From NCBI GenBank assembly GCA_004551945.1, contig SFPN01000001.1:53058-117057 (forward strand): a stretch of DNA of 64,000 nt, in the 5' to 3' direction. How positions within the stretch are numbered: the stretch's first letter is position 1; every line of letters begins with the position of its first letter. The position numbers and the translations under genes are program-made. The notes below the pieces were generated by a model. It was not told the origin of the DNA. It worked only from the letters and a program-made list of their open reading frames with translations, and did not search any database. This document shows positions 46,215 through 55,379 of the stretch, piece after piece. This stretch comes from Clostridiales bacterium. GTDB lineage: Bacteria; Bacillota; Clostridia; Oscillospirales; Oscillospiraceae.

Positions 46215-46931
46215 TTAGTGCATGATTTGTGTCATCCAGTCGGCCAGGGGGAGATAGGCCAGGGGAAGAAAGACAGCGGGGAGCATGTTGCCCACCTTCA
46301 GGGGGGCTTTGGGCAGACCCAGCACGTTTAAGCCGATGCCGATGATGATGCAGCCCCCCACGGCGCTCATCTCCGTAATGACGCTCTCCTGGAGGAAGGC
46401 GGCGGCGGCCCCGGCCAGCAGGGTGATGCCTCCCTGGTAAATGAGCACCGGCAGGGCGGCAAAGGCCACCCCCACCCCCAGGGCGGTGGCTAAGCTGATG
46501 GAGGAGATGCCGTCGATCACCGACTTGGAGAGAAGAATGCCATAGTCCCCGTGGATGCCCGCCTGGATGGAGCCCACGATGGCCATGGCTCCCACGCAGA
46601 AAAGGAGGGAGGCAGTGACGAAGCCCTGGGTAAAGGTGCTGCCCCCGCCGCTGCTGTTCTTTTCAAAGCGCCGGCGGAGCTTGTCCCCCCAGCTGTCCAG
46701 GCGGCGCTCAATGTCGATGGCCTGGCCGATGAGGGTGCCCACCACCAGGCAGACCACCACGCAGAGGGTGTTTTCCGTGCTCACGGCGGAGGAAATGCCG
46801 ATGCTGATAACGCACAGGCCGATGGCCTGGATGAGCACTGTGAGAAACCGCTCCGGCAGCTTTCCCTTCAGCAGCAGCCCCAGGCAGCTGCCCGCCAGGA
46901 TCAGGGCGCAGTTGATGATTGTGGCAAGCAT
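46215..46931 (-). CDS. DUF554 membrane protein
   Basis: A 238-residue protein with about seven hydrophobic segments and the DUF554 pattern (INCALILAGSCLGLLLKGKLP near the start; GQAIDIERRLDSWGD; FCVGAMAIVGSIQAG). The family is of unknown transport function. It is transcribed alone, upstream of nothing on its strand until crt-hbd, and divergent from the flippase gene. Confidence 0.88.
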   Translation of the reverse strand: MLATIINCALILAGSCLGLLLKGKLPERFLTVLIQAIGLCVISIGISSAVSTENTLCVVVCLVVGTLIGQAIDIERRLDSWGDKLRRRFEKNSSGGGSTFTQGFVTASLLFCVGAMAIVGSIQAGIHGDYGILLSKSVIDGISSISLATALGVGVAFAALPVLIYQGGITLLAGAAAAFLQESVITEMSAVGGCIIIGIGLNVLGLPKAPLKVGNMLPAVFLPLAYLPLADWMTQIMH

Positions 46932-47079
46932 AGGAATCGTCCTTTCCGGGAATACTTTTTCGATTTAAAGCGCAGTACTCCTCATAATACCCCTTGTGCC
47001 CCCGTTTGTCAAACAGGAAAACCGGCATGGGCCGCCCGGGCAGCGCATAGAATGAAAGCCCAAGGAGGAGGTGGACCCA

Positions 47080-48585
47080 TTGCGCTCTGTGGCCCTGCTG
47101 ACCATCACGGGTATCCTGTCCCAGCTGGTGGGGTTTGTCTATCGCGTTTTTCTCACCCGGATGGCCGGGGCGGAGATCCTGGGGCTGTACCAGCTGATCC
47201 TGCCCATCTATTCGGTGCTGCTGTCCCTCACCTCGGTGGGGCTGACCACGGCGGTGTCCAACCTCTCCGCCCGGTACGAGGTCCTGGACAACCGCCGGGC
47301 GGTCTATCAGGTGCGGGGGCAGGCGGTGAAGCTCTTTTTCCTGCTGGCCGTTCTCCCCTGCACCGGGCTGCTGATCTTTTCCGACGGGGCTTCGGTGTAC
47401 ATCCTGGGGGACGCCCGCACCCGGCTGGGGCTGATGCTCCTGGTTCCCTGCCTGCTGCTCACGGGCACGGAAAACCTCCACAAGCACTATTTCTATGGTA
47501 CCGGCCGGGTGCTCCCCGCGGCGGTGACCGAACTGCTGGAGCAGCTGCTCCGGGCGGCGCTGATCCTCACCCTGCTGTGGTACCTGCGCCCCGGCACTGC
47601 CGAGGGGGCCGTGGGAACCATCGTTCTGGGCATGGCCCTGTGCGAGGTGTGCTCTGCTCTCACCCAGCTGGTTCTCTTCCGCCTGTCCCTGGGGCCCAGG
47701 GAGAAGCTCCCCGGCCGGGACCTGGAGCCGCCCATTCTCCGCCGGCAGCTGGGGAGCATCGCTCTGCCCCTGGGCTTTGCGGCCCTGCTGGGGAACCTGA
47801 TCTCCTCGGCCAACGCGGTGCTTATCCCCCGGCTTCTGGTGCAGAGCGGCATGGACCAGGGCCAGGCGGTGTCCGCCTACGGGGTCACCTTCGGCATGAC
47901 CCTGCCCATGCTCATGCTGCCCACGGCCTTTCTCAGCGCCCTGGGGCTGGTGCTCACCCCCAAGCTCTCCCAGTACTCTGCCCTGGGCAAGCAGGAGGCC
48001 ATCCGCCGCCAGGTGCGCCGGTCGGTGGGGGCGGCCAACCTGATTCTGATTCCCGCCCTCACTCTCATGGCGGTGCTGGGTTCGGGGATCGGGGTGGCGT
48101 TGTACCAGGAGCCGTCGGTGGCCGACCACCTGCCTCTGCTGGCTCTGGGGGTCCTCTTCTCCTGCTGGCAGAGTTTGTTTACCTATGTGCTCAGCGGGGT
48201 GGGCCGGCAGGGAGCCGCGGCTCTGATCTCCCTGGTGTGCGACCTGCTCCAGCTGACCATCACCTGCCTGACCGTGGGGCGGCTGGGCATGGCCGGGTAC
48301 GCGGCGGGGTTTGCGCTGACCTCCCTGCTGGGGGCGGTGCTCACCTGGGGGGTGGTTTCCCGGGAAACCGGGCTGAAGCTGCCGGTGTTTTCCTGGTTTG
48401 CCGCCCCCACCTTAGCCGCCTGCCTGGGGGCCTCCTGCGGGGATTTGATGGAGACGGTGCTGCTCCGGGGGGGCCTCACCGCCCTGCCCGCCGCTGCGGG
48501 AGCCATGGTCTTCGGCCTGCTTCTGTATCTGGCTGCTTTACAGGCCATGGGGGTGGGCAGCGGGCGGAGCGACGGGCTGACCTAA
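47080..48585 (+). CDS. SpoVB-like polysaccharide flippase (MOP superfamily)
   Basis: A 501-residue protein with 14 predicted membrane segments, related to SpoVB/MurJ-type lipid-linked glycan flippases. The start is taken as TTG at 47080, because GGAGGTG lies 6 nt before it; a GTG three codons earlier falls within that site. The opening LTITGILSQLVGFVYRVFLTRMAGAEILGLYQ is typical of SpoVB. In sporulating bacteria SpoVB moves precursors for cortex peptidoglycan. A vegetative polysaccharide role is possible. Confidence 0.88.
   Translation: MRSVALLTITGILSQLVGFVYRVFLTRMAGAEILGLYQLILPIYSVLLSLTSVGLTTAVSNLSARYEVLDNRRAVYQVRGQAVKLFFLLAVLPCTGLLIFSDGASVYILGDARTRLGLMLLVPCLLLTGTENLHKHYFYGTGRVLPAAVTELLEQLLRAALILTLLWYLRPGTAEGAVGTIVLGMALCEVCSALTQLVLFRLSLGPREKLPGRDLEPPILRRQLGSIALPLGFAALLGNLISSANAVLIPRLLVQSGMDQGQAVSAYGVTFGMTLPMLMLPTAFLSALGLVLTPKLSQYSALGKQEAIRRQVRRSVGAANLILIPALTLMAVLGSGIGVALYQEPSVADHLPLLALGVLFSCWQSLFTYVLSGVGRQGAAALISLVCDLLQLTITCLTVGRLGMAGYAAGFALTSLLGAVLTWGVVSRETGLKLPVFSWFAAPTLAACLGASCGDLMETVLLRGGLTALPAAAGAMVFGLLLYLAALQAMGVGSGRSDGLT
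48356..48367. promoter_or_regulatory. Noc-site-like palindrome within a CDS
   Basis: Exact TTTCCCGGGAAA in the flippase gene (codons for VSRET). May be chance. Confidence 0.3.
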
Positions 48586-48659
48586 AGGACCGCACCCACG
48601 AAACGTAGTCTCTAACGGCGGAGATTTGCCCTCTCAGTCTTTGCCCTGCGGGCAAATCC

Positions 48660-48681
48660 AGCTCCCCCCAGAGGGGGAGCC
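48660..48681. repeat. Family B palindrome
   Basis: AGCTCCCCCC/GAGGGGGAGC, then CAAGGGG; preceded by CCTCTCAGTCTT as at 28441. It is followed within 20 bp by a family A remnant. Confidence 0.75.
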
Positions 48682-48700
48682 AAGGGGTCTGCGGTATCCT

Positions 48701-48745
48701 GTAGGGCGGGGGCTTGCTCCCGCCGTGCACCCAAAGGGTGCGGTC
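48701..48745. repeat. Family A variant
   Basis: GTAGGGCGGGGGCTTGCTCC then CGCCG, followed by CACCCAAAGGGTG. The hairpin arms are GGCGGGGGC-type. The inverse variant is at 50448-50472. Confidence 0.65.
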
Positions 48746-48748
48746 CCC

Positions 48749-48777
48749 TTGCCCTTACTCGCAAAATCCGTTACAAT
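48749..48777 (+). promoter_or_regulatory. Sigma-A promoter of tadA
   Basis: TTGCCC (48749-48754), 17-nt spacer, TACAAT (48772-48777), 27 nt before the start codon. Confidence 0.65.
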
Positions 48778-48804
48778 AAGAAAAAACCACCAAGGAGGAC
48801 AGCC

Positions 48805-49266
48805 ATGACCCATGAGGACTACATGCGCCAGGCGCTGCTTTTAGCCCGGGAGGCCTACGATGCCGGGGAGGTCCCCGTGGGCTGCGTCATTGTGAAGGAC
48901 GGCCAGATTGTGGGCCGGGGCCGCAACCGCCGGGAGGAAAAGCAGTCCGCCCTCTCCCACGCGGAGATGGAGGCCATCGCCGACGCCTGCCGCACCCTGG
49001 GGGGCTGGCGGCTGGGAGGCACCAAGCTCTATGTGACCCTGGAGCCCTGCCCCATGTGCGCCGGGGGCATCATCAGCGCCCGGATTCCGGAGATCTACTA
49101 CGGGGCCAAGGACCGGGACTTCGGGGCCTGCGGCTCCATCCTGAACCTCTTCGAGGAGAACTTCCGCCACCACCCCAAAATCGTGGGCCACATTCTGGAG
49201 GAGCCCTGCGGAGACCTGCTCCGCCGGTTTTTTGGGGAAATGCGGGGAAATGTCTCGAAAACTTAA
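48805..49266 (+). CDS. tadA: tRNA(Arg) adenosine-34 deaminase
   Basis: A 153-residue deaminase that makes inosine at the wobble position of tRNA-Arg(ACG). Zinc and catalytic residues: H52 and E54 (SHAEME), C82 and C85 (EPCPMCAGG). The C-terminal NLFEENFRHHPKIVGHILEE is typical. ATG at 48805 follows AAGGAGG. Confidence 0.96.
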   Translation: MTHEDYMRQALLLAREAYDAGEVPVGCVIVKDGQIVGRGRNRREEKQSALSHAEMEAIADACRTLGGWRLGGTKLYVTLEPCPMCAGGIISARIPEIYYGAKDRDFGACGSILNLFEENFRHHPKIVGHILEEPCGDLLRRFFGEMRGNVSKT

Positions 49267-49521
49267 AGGAATTGTAACATTTCTGGGTCTTTTTTTGTAA
49301 CATGTCTTTGGTACTATAATCCTGCAAGAGTCAAGAAAGCTTCTTTTCATTTTTTAACCTTCGGAAGATGGGGTTGGCGCAGTGGTTTCCGCCAGCCCTG
49401 TTTTCTGTTTTCCGGCCTTCTTGACAACCTTCCCCTTCATCTGTTATATAATAGTTATAAAAACAGGGACCTCAGAAGGGTCCCTTTCTTTGTCGAAAAC
49501 GATGAAATGGGGTGTGATGGA
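49267..49521. other. tadA-EamA intergenic region with two hairpins
   Basis: A hairpin GGTTGGCG/CGCCAGCC at 49372-49397 followed by T-rich sequence may terminate tadA. A second hairpin, AGGGACC/GGTCCCT at about 49464-49488 followed by TTCTTT, lies between a candidate promoter and the EamA start codon, where an attenuator would be. TTTGTCGAAAA at 49488-49498 resembles a Spo0A box. No known riboswitch pattern was recognised. Confidence 0.4.
49421..49452 (+). promoter_or_regulatory. Candidate promoter of the EamA gene
   Basis: Exact TTGACA (49421-49426) with TATATA 18 nt on, or TATAAT 20 nt on. The spacing is not ideal. Confidence 0.5.
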
Positions 49522-50409
49522 ATGAAGCCTGCGCTTTCCGGAGGTCTGATGGCCCTGGCCGCCGTGCTCATCTGGGGGATGACCTTTGTCTCCTCCAAGG
49601 TGCTGGTGGGCCTGCTGGACCCCTACTGGTACATTGTCCTCCGCTTCCTGCTGGCCTGGGGCTGCCTGTTCCTGCTCTCCCCCCGGCCCATGGCCCTGCT
49701 GCCCAAAAAGCAGGAGTGGGACATGGTCCTCTGCGGCCTGGCCGGGGTGACCTTCTACTACCTGTTTCAGAACGTGGCCCTGATCCACAGCACCGCCTCC
49801 AACACCGGGGTCATCACCGCTTCCTCTCCCCTGTTCACCGCCCTGATCCTCTGGTTCTTTGGGCGGCGGGTGAAGCTCTCCCCCCTGTTTTTCCTGGGCT
49901 TTGCCCTGTGCATCGGGGGCGTGGCGGCCATCTCCTTTTCCGGGGGCGGCGGGGAGCTGCACCTGCTGGGGGACTCCTTCGCCCTGGCGGCGGCCCTGGC
50001 CTGGGGCGCTTACTGCGTGCTCATCACCCGGACCCAGGATTCCGGCCTGACGGATCTTCAGGTCACCCGGAAGGTCTTTTTCTGGGGGATGCTGCTGACC
50101 ATTCCCCCGGCGCTGGTGATGGGAGAGCCGGTGCCCCTTACGGTATTCACCGGGGGCGGACTTTCCTTCTGGGGAAATCTGCTCTTCGTCTCCCTGTTTT
50201 CCTCGGCTCTGTGCTACCTGCTCTGGGGCATGGCCACCGCCCGGATCGGCTCGGTGGCCGCCAGCGTGTACCTGTACCTGATCCCCGTGGTGTCGGTGAT
50301 CGGCTCGGCCCTCATCCTGGATGAACCGGTGAGCTGGGTCACCTTCGCCGCCATCGCCGCCATTCTGGTGGGCCTGGTGCTCTCCCAGAAGGGCAACCGG
50401 CCGGTGTGA
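49522..50409 (+). CDS. EamA/DMT-family transporter
   Basis: A 295-residue drug/metabolite transporter with ten predicted membrane segments in two EamA repeats (LIWGMTFVSSKVLVG in the first, AALAWGAYCVLI in the second, PVVSVIGSALILDE near the end). ATG at 49522 after a GGGGTG site. Such proteins export amino acids or metabolites; the substrate is unknown. Confidence 0.9.
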   Translation: MKPALSGGLMALAAVLIWGMTFVSSKVLVGLLDPYWYIVLRFLLAWGCLFLLSPRPMALLPKKQEWDMVLCGLAGVTFYYLFQNVALIHSTASNTGVITASSPLFTALILWFFGRRVKLSPLFFLGFALCIGGVAAISFSGGGGELHLLGDSFALAAALAWGAYCVLITRTQDSGLTDLQVTRKVFFWGMLLTIPPALVMGEPVPLTVFTGGGLSFWGNLLFVSLFSSALCYLLWGMATARIGSVAASVYLYLIPVVSVIGSALILDEPVSWVTFAAIAAILVGLVLSQKGNRPV

Positions 50410-50447
50410 GCTGACCTTGTTGGCGTTGGGGATATTTGCCGCGTTGA

Positions 50448-50472
50448 CGGCGGGAGCAAGCCCCCGCCCTAC
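50448..50472. repeat. Family A variant (inverse)
   Basis: CGGCGGGAGC/GCCCCCGCCC-TAC, the inverse of the copy at 48701, directly followed by CCGAAGGGTACG and the family C repeat. Confidence 0.65.
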
Positions 50473-50476
50473 ACCC

Positions 50477-50688
50477 GAAGGGTACGCGACCACTGAATGC
50501 GCGCCCAGCCGGTGGGCGCGCTTCTGTGCGGCGTCACACTGAGAAAGCGGCAGCCCCACCAAAGATCAAACGGCACCGCCCCCAGGTCCGCACAGACCAG
50601 AGAGAGGGTTTCCAAAGGGAGAGAACCTCTCGCCCTTTGGTGCTCTTTCCCCCATTTCTCCAGAGAAATGGGGCCCCGCCGGGCAGGC
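50477..50688 (+). repeat. Three-hairpin repeat, family C, copy 4
   Basis: Hairpin 1 at 50499-50521, then the same body as copies 1 and 2 with few changes; hairpin 3 has one central mismatch. It lies in the convergent gap between the EamA and methyltransferase genes, its right end about 50 bp past the latter's stop. Confidence 0.9.
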
Positions 50689-50735
50689 GAAACCCTGCAC
50701 ATGCTGCAGCGCGCAGCTTTTTCGTTTGAATGGAT

Positions 50736-51485
50736 TTATTCCCCTTTCCGGGCCACCACCCGCAGGCGGCGGTAATCTGCCACCCATTCTGTTCCGTTCC
50801 ACAGGGCGGGGCGGGCCAGCTCCTCCGCCCGGCGGAAGAGGGCCGGGTGCAGGTCCGCCGGGATGGCGGCCAGCTCCGAGGCGTAAAACTGGACCATCCA
50901 GTTTCTCAGGCCCTGCTCCCCGTCCCTCAGAACGGTGGGGCGGTCATAGGCATACACCTCTTGAGGAAGAAACCCGTGGGTCTCCAGCCGCCGGCGGAAG
51001 TCCTCCGGGGAGGGGAAGTTGAACTTGGGCCGGTAGGCGTAGCCCAGCTCCGCTGCCGCCTGGGAAAACCCGGCCTCCACGGCCCCGATGTTTCCCCGGG
51101 CCCCGAACTCGCACACCAGCAGCCCCTGGGGCTTTAAGGCCCGGCGGATGCTCTCCAGCAGGCTGTCGTGGTCCCCGATCCAGTGAAACACCGCGTTGGA
51201 AAACACCACGTCCCACTCCTCCCGGAAGGGCAGGTCCAGGGCGTCGCACACCAGAAATTCTATGACGGGGTTCTGAGCCTGGGCCTGGCGGATCATGTCC
51301 GGGGAGCTGTCCGCCCCCGCCACCCGGCTGGCTAAGGGGAGCAGCTGCCGGGTGAGGGCGCCGGTGCCGCAGCCCAGGTCCAGGATGGTCTGGTCCGGGT
51401 TTTGGGGGATCAGCTCCAGAAGGCTTTTGCCGTACTCGGCCACAAAGCCGTGCTTTTCGTCATACAAAGCCGGGTTCCACTTCAT
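50736..51485 (-). CDS. Class I SAM-dependent methyltransferase
   Basis: A 249-residue methyltransferase. ATG at 51485 after GAAAGGAAGG. SAM-binding motif I is ILDLGCGTGALT, with GADSSPDMI and VCDALDLPF, then FSNAVFHWI. The pattern resembles trans-aconitate 2-methyltransferase and related small-molecule enzymes. The substrate is not known. Confidence 0.88.
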   Translation of the reverse strand: MKWNPALYDEKHGFVAEYGKSLLELIPQNPDQTILDLGCGTGALTRQLLPLASRVAGADSSPDMIRQAQAQNPVIEFLVCDALDLPFREEWDVVFSNAVFHWIGDHDSLLESIRRALKPQGLLVCEFGARGNIGAVEAGFSQAAAELGYAYRPKFNFPSPEDFRRRLETHGFLPQEVYAYDRPTVLRDGEQGLRNWMVQFYASELAAIPADLHPALFRRAEELARPALWNGTEWVADYRRLRVVARKGE

Positions 51486-51507
51486 AACATCCTTCCTTTC
51501 TGAAAAA

Positions 51508-51541
51508 ACCCGCCGGGGACAAGCCATGGTCCCCGGCGGGT
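51508..51541 (-). terminator. Terminator of the nucleoside-import operon
   Basis: A 13-bp stem (ACCCGCCGGGGAC) with an 8-nt loop and a T6 run on the minus strand, past the second permease stop. Confidence 0.92.
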
Positions 51542-51558
51542 CTGTGTTTTGTGTGTGT

Positions 51559-52548
51559 TTACCGTTCCTCCCGGAAATAACTCAGACCCAGGCTCTCCGG
51601 GGGCTGGTTGGAGCGGCTGCGCTTCAGGCTCACGAACACCAGCACCACGGCGGTGACGATGTAGGGCACGATGTCATAGATGGAGGCGGGGATGAAGGAG
51701 ATGGGGTAGTAATACCGCATGCAGGCCAGGCCGCCGAAGATGAGGGAGCACCACAGGGCCCGCTTGGGGCTCCACACGGCGAAGATCACCAGGGCCACTG
51801 CCAGCCAGCCGTAGCCGTCGATGCAGTCGTGGACCCAGGCGCCGCCCACACCGGCGGCGGCGTTCATCACCAGGTACAGGCCGCCCAGGCCCGTGATGGC
51901 CCCGCCGATGACGGTGGCCAGATACCGGTACTTGGTGACGCTGATGCCCGCCGCGTCCGCGGTGGCGGGGCTTTCGCCCACGGAGCGCAGGTTTAACCCT
52001 GTCCGGGTCCGGCCCAGGAAGTAGGCCAGGATGACAGCCAGGATCACCGCCAAGTAGACCATGAAGTTGTGGGAGAACAGGAGCTTGCCCACCACCGGCA
52101 GGTTTACCAGGGGGTCCGGGAAGACGGGGCTGTTGAACAGGCTCTTCACCGAGGTGCTCACCGACAGGAAGCCCGAGGGGTCCGCGTGGCCGATGGCCTC
52201 CCCGAAGTAGTTGCCAAAACCGGTGCCGAACATGGTCAGGGCCAGACCGGTGACGTTCTGGTTGGCCCGGAGGGTGATGGTGAGCACCGAGAACACCAGG
52301 GCTCCCAGCCCGGCGCACACCAGGGCGCACACCAGGGCGATGAGGAGAGCCACATAGGGGTTGGTTCCCCCGGCCTTTTCGTAGTAGTAGGGGCCCACGA
52401 TGCCGGCGATGCCGCCCATGAACATCATGCCCTCCACGCCCAGGTTCAGGTTGCCGGACTTCTCCGTGAGAAGCTCGCCCAGCACGCCGAAGAGGAGGGG
52501 AGCCGCCGCCAGAACGCCGGCGGTGAGGAAGTTAATGAGGTTATTCAT
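51559..52548 (-). CDS. nupQ: BMP-type ABC transporter permease (NupQ-like)
   Basis: A 329-residue permease with about nine membrane segments and the family sequence GEKSGNLNLGVEGMMFMGG-like (ELLTEKSGNLNLGVEGMM). LRSVGESPATADAAGI is the coupling loop to the ATPase. It pairs with the other permease in guanosine/nucleoside importers of the BmpA-NupOPQ type. Overlaps the upstream permease by 8 nt. Confidence 0.9.
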   Translation of the reverse strand: MNNLINFLTAGVLAAAPLLFGVLGELLTEKSGNLNLGVEGMMFMGGIAGIVGPYYYEKAGGTNPYVALLIALVCALVCAGLGALVFSVLTITLRANQNVTGLALTMFGTGFGNYFGEAIGHADPSGFLSVSTSVKSLFNSPVFPDPLVNLPVVGKLLFSHNFMVYLAVILAVILAYFLGRTRTGLNLRSVGESPATADAAGISVTKYRYLATVIGGAITGLGGLYLVMNAAAGVGGAWVHDCIDGYGWLAVALVIFAVWSPKRALWCSLIFGGLACMRYYYPISFIPASIYDIVPYIVTAVVLVFVSLKRSRSNQPPESLGLSYFREER

Positions 52549-53665
52549 GGCCTTCCCCTCCTTTCCCCGGGGCGGCGGAGCCGCTGTGCCGGAAGATCAG
52601 CCGGTAGTTGATAAAGAACTCGCAGCCCAGCATGAAGAACAGGATGATGGCCGAGAGCACGTCCGCCGCCGAGGCGGGAATCTTGAAGCTGGTCTGGATG
52701 GCGTTGGAGCCCTTGGTGAGCACCGCCAGCAGAGCGGCGATGAGGACCATGGCAAAGGGATTCAGGTGGGCCAGCCAGGCAACGATAATGGCGGTGAAGC
52801 CCACGCCGCCGGAGGTGCCGGCGTTCAGGGTGTAGTCCGCGCCGGAGACCACCAGAAAGCCCATAAGACCCGCGATGGCACCGGAGAGGAACATGGTGCG
52901 CATGATGATTTTGCTCACGTTCATGCCGGCGTACCGGGCGGTGCGCTGGCTCTCCCCCACCACGGAAATTTCATAGCCGTGCTTGCTGTACTTCATGTAC
53001 ACGAACATGCCCACAGTGAGGGCCAGCACGATGATCCAGCCCACATGGACTCCAAAGACCTTGGGCAGCCGGGCGTTCTGGCCGAACATGGCGATGATGG
53101 GAAAGCCCGTGCCCGAAGGGTCCTTCCAGGGGCCGTTCTGCAGGTAGCTTTCAATGCCCAGAGCGATGTAGTTGAGCATCAGGGTGAACAGGGTTTCGTT
53201 GGTGCCCCACCGTGCCTTGAAAAAGGCGGGGATCAGGCCCCAGACGCCGCCCACCACGATGCTGGCCAGGGCCATCACCAGCAGGAGAGCGGGCTTGGGA
53301 AGGGCCTCTCCCCAGTACAGGGCGAAGTAGGTGGCCCCGATGGCACCGGCCATGATCTGGCCCTCGGCACCGATGTTCCAGAACTTCATCTTAAAGGCGG
53401 GGGCGATGGCCAGGGCGGCACCCAGCAGGGGGATGGCCACCCGGACGGTGACCCGCCGGACGGAGGGTCCCCCCAGGGAGCCGGTGAGGATCTCCTTGTA
53501 CACTGCCAGGGGGTTGTGCCCCAGCACCAGAATGAACAGGGAGCCCACGGCCAGGGCCAGCACAATGGCCCCCAGGCGGATGGCCCATTTCTTTCCCCGG
53601 CTCAGGTCCTCCCGCTTGGCCAGGCGGATCAGGGGCTCCCGCTGGCTGTGCTTATGTTCTGTCAT
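52541..53665 (-). CDS. nupP: BMP-type ABC transporter permease (NupP-like)
   Basis: A 374-residue permease with a longer cytoplasmic N-terminus and about nine membrane segments. KMKFWNIGAEGQIMAGAIGA and VVGESQRTARYAGM are the family landmarks. It overlaps both neighbours (14 nt with the ATPase gene, 8 nt with nupQ). Confidence 0.9.
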   Translation of the reverse strand: MTEHKHSQREPLIRLAKREDLSRGKKWAIRLGAIVLALAVGSLFILVLGHNPLAVYKEILTGSLGGPSVRRVTVRVAIPLLGAALAIAPAFKMKFWNIGAEGQIMAGAIGATYFALYWGEALPKPALLLVMALASIVVGGVWGLIPAFFKARWGTNETLFTLMLNYIALGIESYLQNGPWKDPSGTGFPIIAMFGQNARLPKVFGVHVGWIIVLALTVGMFVYMKYSKHGYEISVVGESQRTARYAGMNVSKIIMRTMFLSGAIAGLMGFLVVSGADYTLNAGTSGGVGFTAIIVAWLAHLNPFAMVLIAALLAVLTKGSNAIQTSFKIPASAADVLSAIILFFMLGCEFFINYRLIFRHSGSAAPGKGGEGHE

Positions 53666-55199
53666 GGTCGCCCACCTCCCCCGTTTGGGTCATCATGAGA
53701 CCGATTTCTTCCTTGGTTACTGTGCGGCCATCGGCAATGCCGCTGACCCTGCCGCCGCAGAGGACTAAGATCCGGTCGCACAGCTCCAGCAGCACGTCCA
53801 GGTCCTCGCCCACATAGATCACCGCCACGCCCTTGGCCTTCTGCTCGTTGAGCAGGCGGTAGATGGTGTAGGAGGCGTTGATGTCCAGGCCCCGCACCGG
53901 GTAGGCGGCCATGAGCAGGGCGGGGGCGGAGGCAATCTCCCGGCCCACCAGCACCTTCTGCACGTTGCCCCCGGAGAGCTTCCGCACGGGGGTGTTGACG
54001 CTGGGGGTGACCACCTCCAGCTTTTCCCGGATCTCCTCCGCCAGGGTGCGGAAGGGCTTGGTGTCCGGGAAGAACCGGCCGCTCTGGTTGTAGCTTTTCA
54101 GCATCATGTTGCCGGTCATGCCCATGGAGCCCACCAGGCCCATGCCCAGCCGGTCCTCGGGGACGAAGGCCAGGCTCACCCCCAGCTCCCGGATCTCCAT
54201 GGGGGTGCGGCCCACCAGGGACTCCACCTGGTCCGGCTCCTTGGGATTGCTGTAGAGAATCTGGCCGCTGGAGACCGGGTGCAGGCCGGCGATGGCCTCG
54301 CACAGCTCCTTCTGGCCGGACCCGGCAATGCCGGCGATGCCCAGAATCTCGCCCCCCTGGGCGGAGAAGGACACCCCATCCAGCACCTTGACCCCCTGGC
54401 CGTCCAGGCAGGTCAGGTCCTTCACCACCAGCCGCCGCTGGGGGTTCACCGGCTCCGGCCGGTCAATGTTCAGGGTCACCGCGTGGCCCACCATCATGTC
54501 GGTGAGGGCCTGAGGGTTGGTGGTGCGGGTCTCCACGGTGTCGATATACTCTCCCTTGCGCAGGATGGACACCCGGTCGGAAATGGCCATCACCTCGTTG
54601 AGCTTGTGGGTGATGATGACGATGGACTTGCCGTCGGCCTTCATGTTCCGCAGGACGGCAAAGAGCTTTTCCGTCTCCTGGGGGGTGAGGACGGCGGTGG
54701 GCTCATCCAGGATGAGGATGTCGGCCCCCCGGTAGAGGACCTTGATGATCTCCACCGTCTGCTTTTCCGACACGGCCATGTCGTAAATCTTCTTGTCCGG
54801 GTCCAGGTCAAAGCCGTACCGGGCGCTGATCTCCCGGATCTGCCGGGAGATGGCCTTCCGGTCAAACTTTCCCTTTTCCTTCAGGCCCAGCACAATGTTC
54901 TCCGCGGCGGTGAACACGTCCACCAGCTTGAAGTGCTGGTGGATCATGCCGATTTTCAGGTCAAAGGCGTCCCGGGGGGAGCGGATGGCCACCTCCTCTC
55001 CGTCCACCAGGATCTGGCCGCTGTCAGGGAAGTAGATCCCCGCCAGCATGTTCATGAGGGTGGTTTTCCCGCTGCCGTTTTCCCCCAGCAGGGCCAGGAT
55101 CTCTCCCTTCCGGATGGACAGGCTCACGTTGTTGTTGGCCACCACGCTGCCGAAGGTTTTGGTTACGTTTCGCAGCTCCACGGCGCTCACTGACTGCAA
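53652..55199 (-). CDS. nupO: ABC transporter ATPase with two nucleotide-binding domains (NupO-like)
   Basis: A 515-residue duplicated ATPase of the sugar/nucleoside type. First domain: Walker A LLGENGSGKTTL, signature region MAVSEKQTVEI (degenerate), Walker B ILILDEPTAVL. The second domain has a degenerate P-loop GIAGSGQKEL, with KLSGGNVQKV and a Walker B-like AAYPVRGLD, where DEP is missing. This asymmetry is usual for the family. Start taken as TTG at 55199, with GAGGTG 6 nt upstream; a GTG at 55208 overlaps that site. Confidence 0.9.
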   Translation of the reverse strand: MQSVSAVELRNVTKTFGSVVANNNVSLSIRKGEILALLGENGSGKTTLMNMLAGIYFPDSGQILVDGEEVAIRSPRDAFDLKIGMIHQHFKLVDVFTAAENIVLGLKEKGKFDRKAISRQIREISARYGFDLDPDKKIYDMAVSEKQTVEIIKVLYRGADILILDEPTAVLTPQETEKLFAVLRNMKADGKSIVIITHKLNEVMAISDRVSILRKGEYIDTVETRTTNPQALTDMMVGHAVTLNIDRPEPVNPQRRLVVKDLTCLDGQGVKVLDGVSFSAQGGEILGIAGIAGSGQKELCEAIAGLHPVSSGQILYSNPKEPDQVESLVGRTPMEIRELGVSLAFVPEDRLGMGLVGSMGMTGNMMLKSYNQSGRFFPDTKPFRTLAEEIREKLEVVTPSVNTPVRKLSGGNVQKVLVGREIASAPALLMAAYPVRGLDINASYTIYRLLNEQKAKGVAVIYVGEDLDVLLELCDRILVLCGGRVSGIADGRTVTKEEIGLMMTQTGEVGDHDRT

Positions 55200-55308
55200 G
55201 CGATTCACCTCTTTCTTCTCTCGTTGTTTCTCGCTTCTCTATGTTCTCTCAAAGGGGATAAAAAGGACACAGGAAAGCCGGCCTGGGTCCGCCGGTTTTC
55301 CCGCGCCC

Positions 55309-55320
55309 TTTCCCGGGAAA
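55309..55320. promoter_or_regulatory. Noc-site-like palindrome
   Basis: Exact TTTCCCGGGAAA, extended to CCTTTCCCGGGAAAGG, in the intergenic gap between the lipoprotein and ATPase genes. Confidence 0.4.
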
Positions 55321-55324
55321 GGAA

Positions 55325-55363
55325 CTCCGTGCACCCTCGCCGGAGGGGCAAGGGTGCACGGAG
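55325..55363 (-). other. Intercistronic hairpin after the BMP lipoprotein gene
   Basis: Perfect 13-bp arms (CTCCGTGCACCCT) around a 13-nt loop, no T run. Such stems often protect upstream mRNA, giving more binding protein than membrane subunits; that role is inferred. Confidence 0.6.
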
Positions 55364-55379
55364 AATCCGGAGCAGGGTC

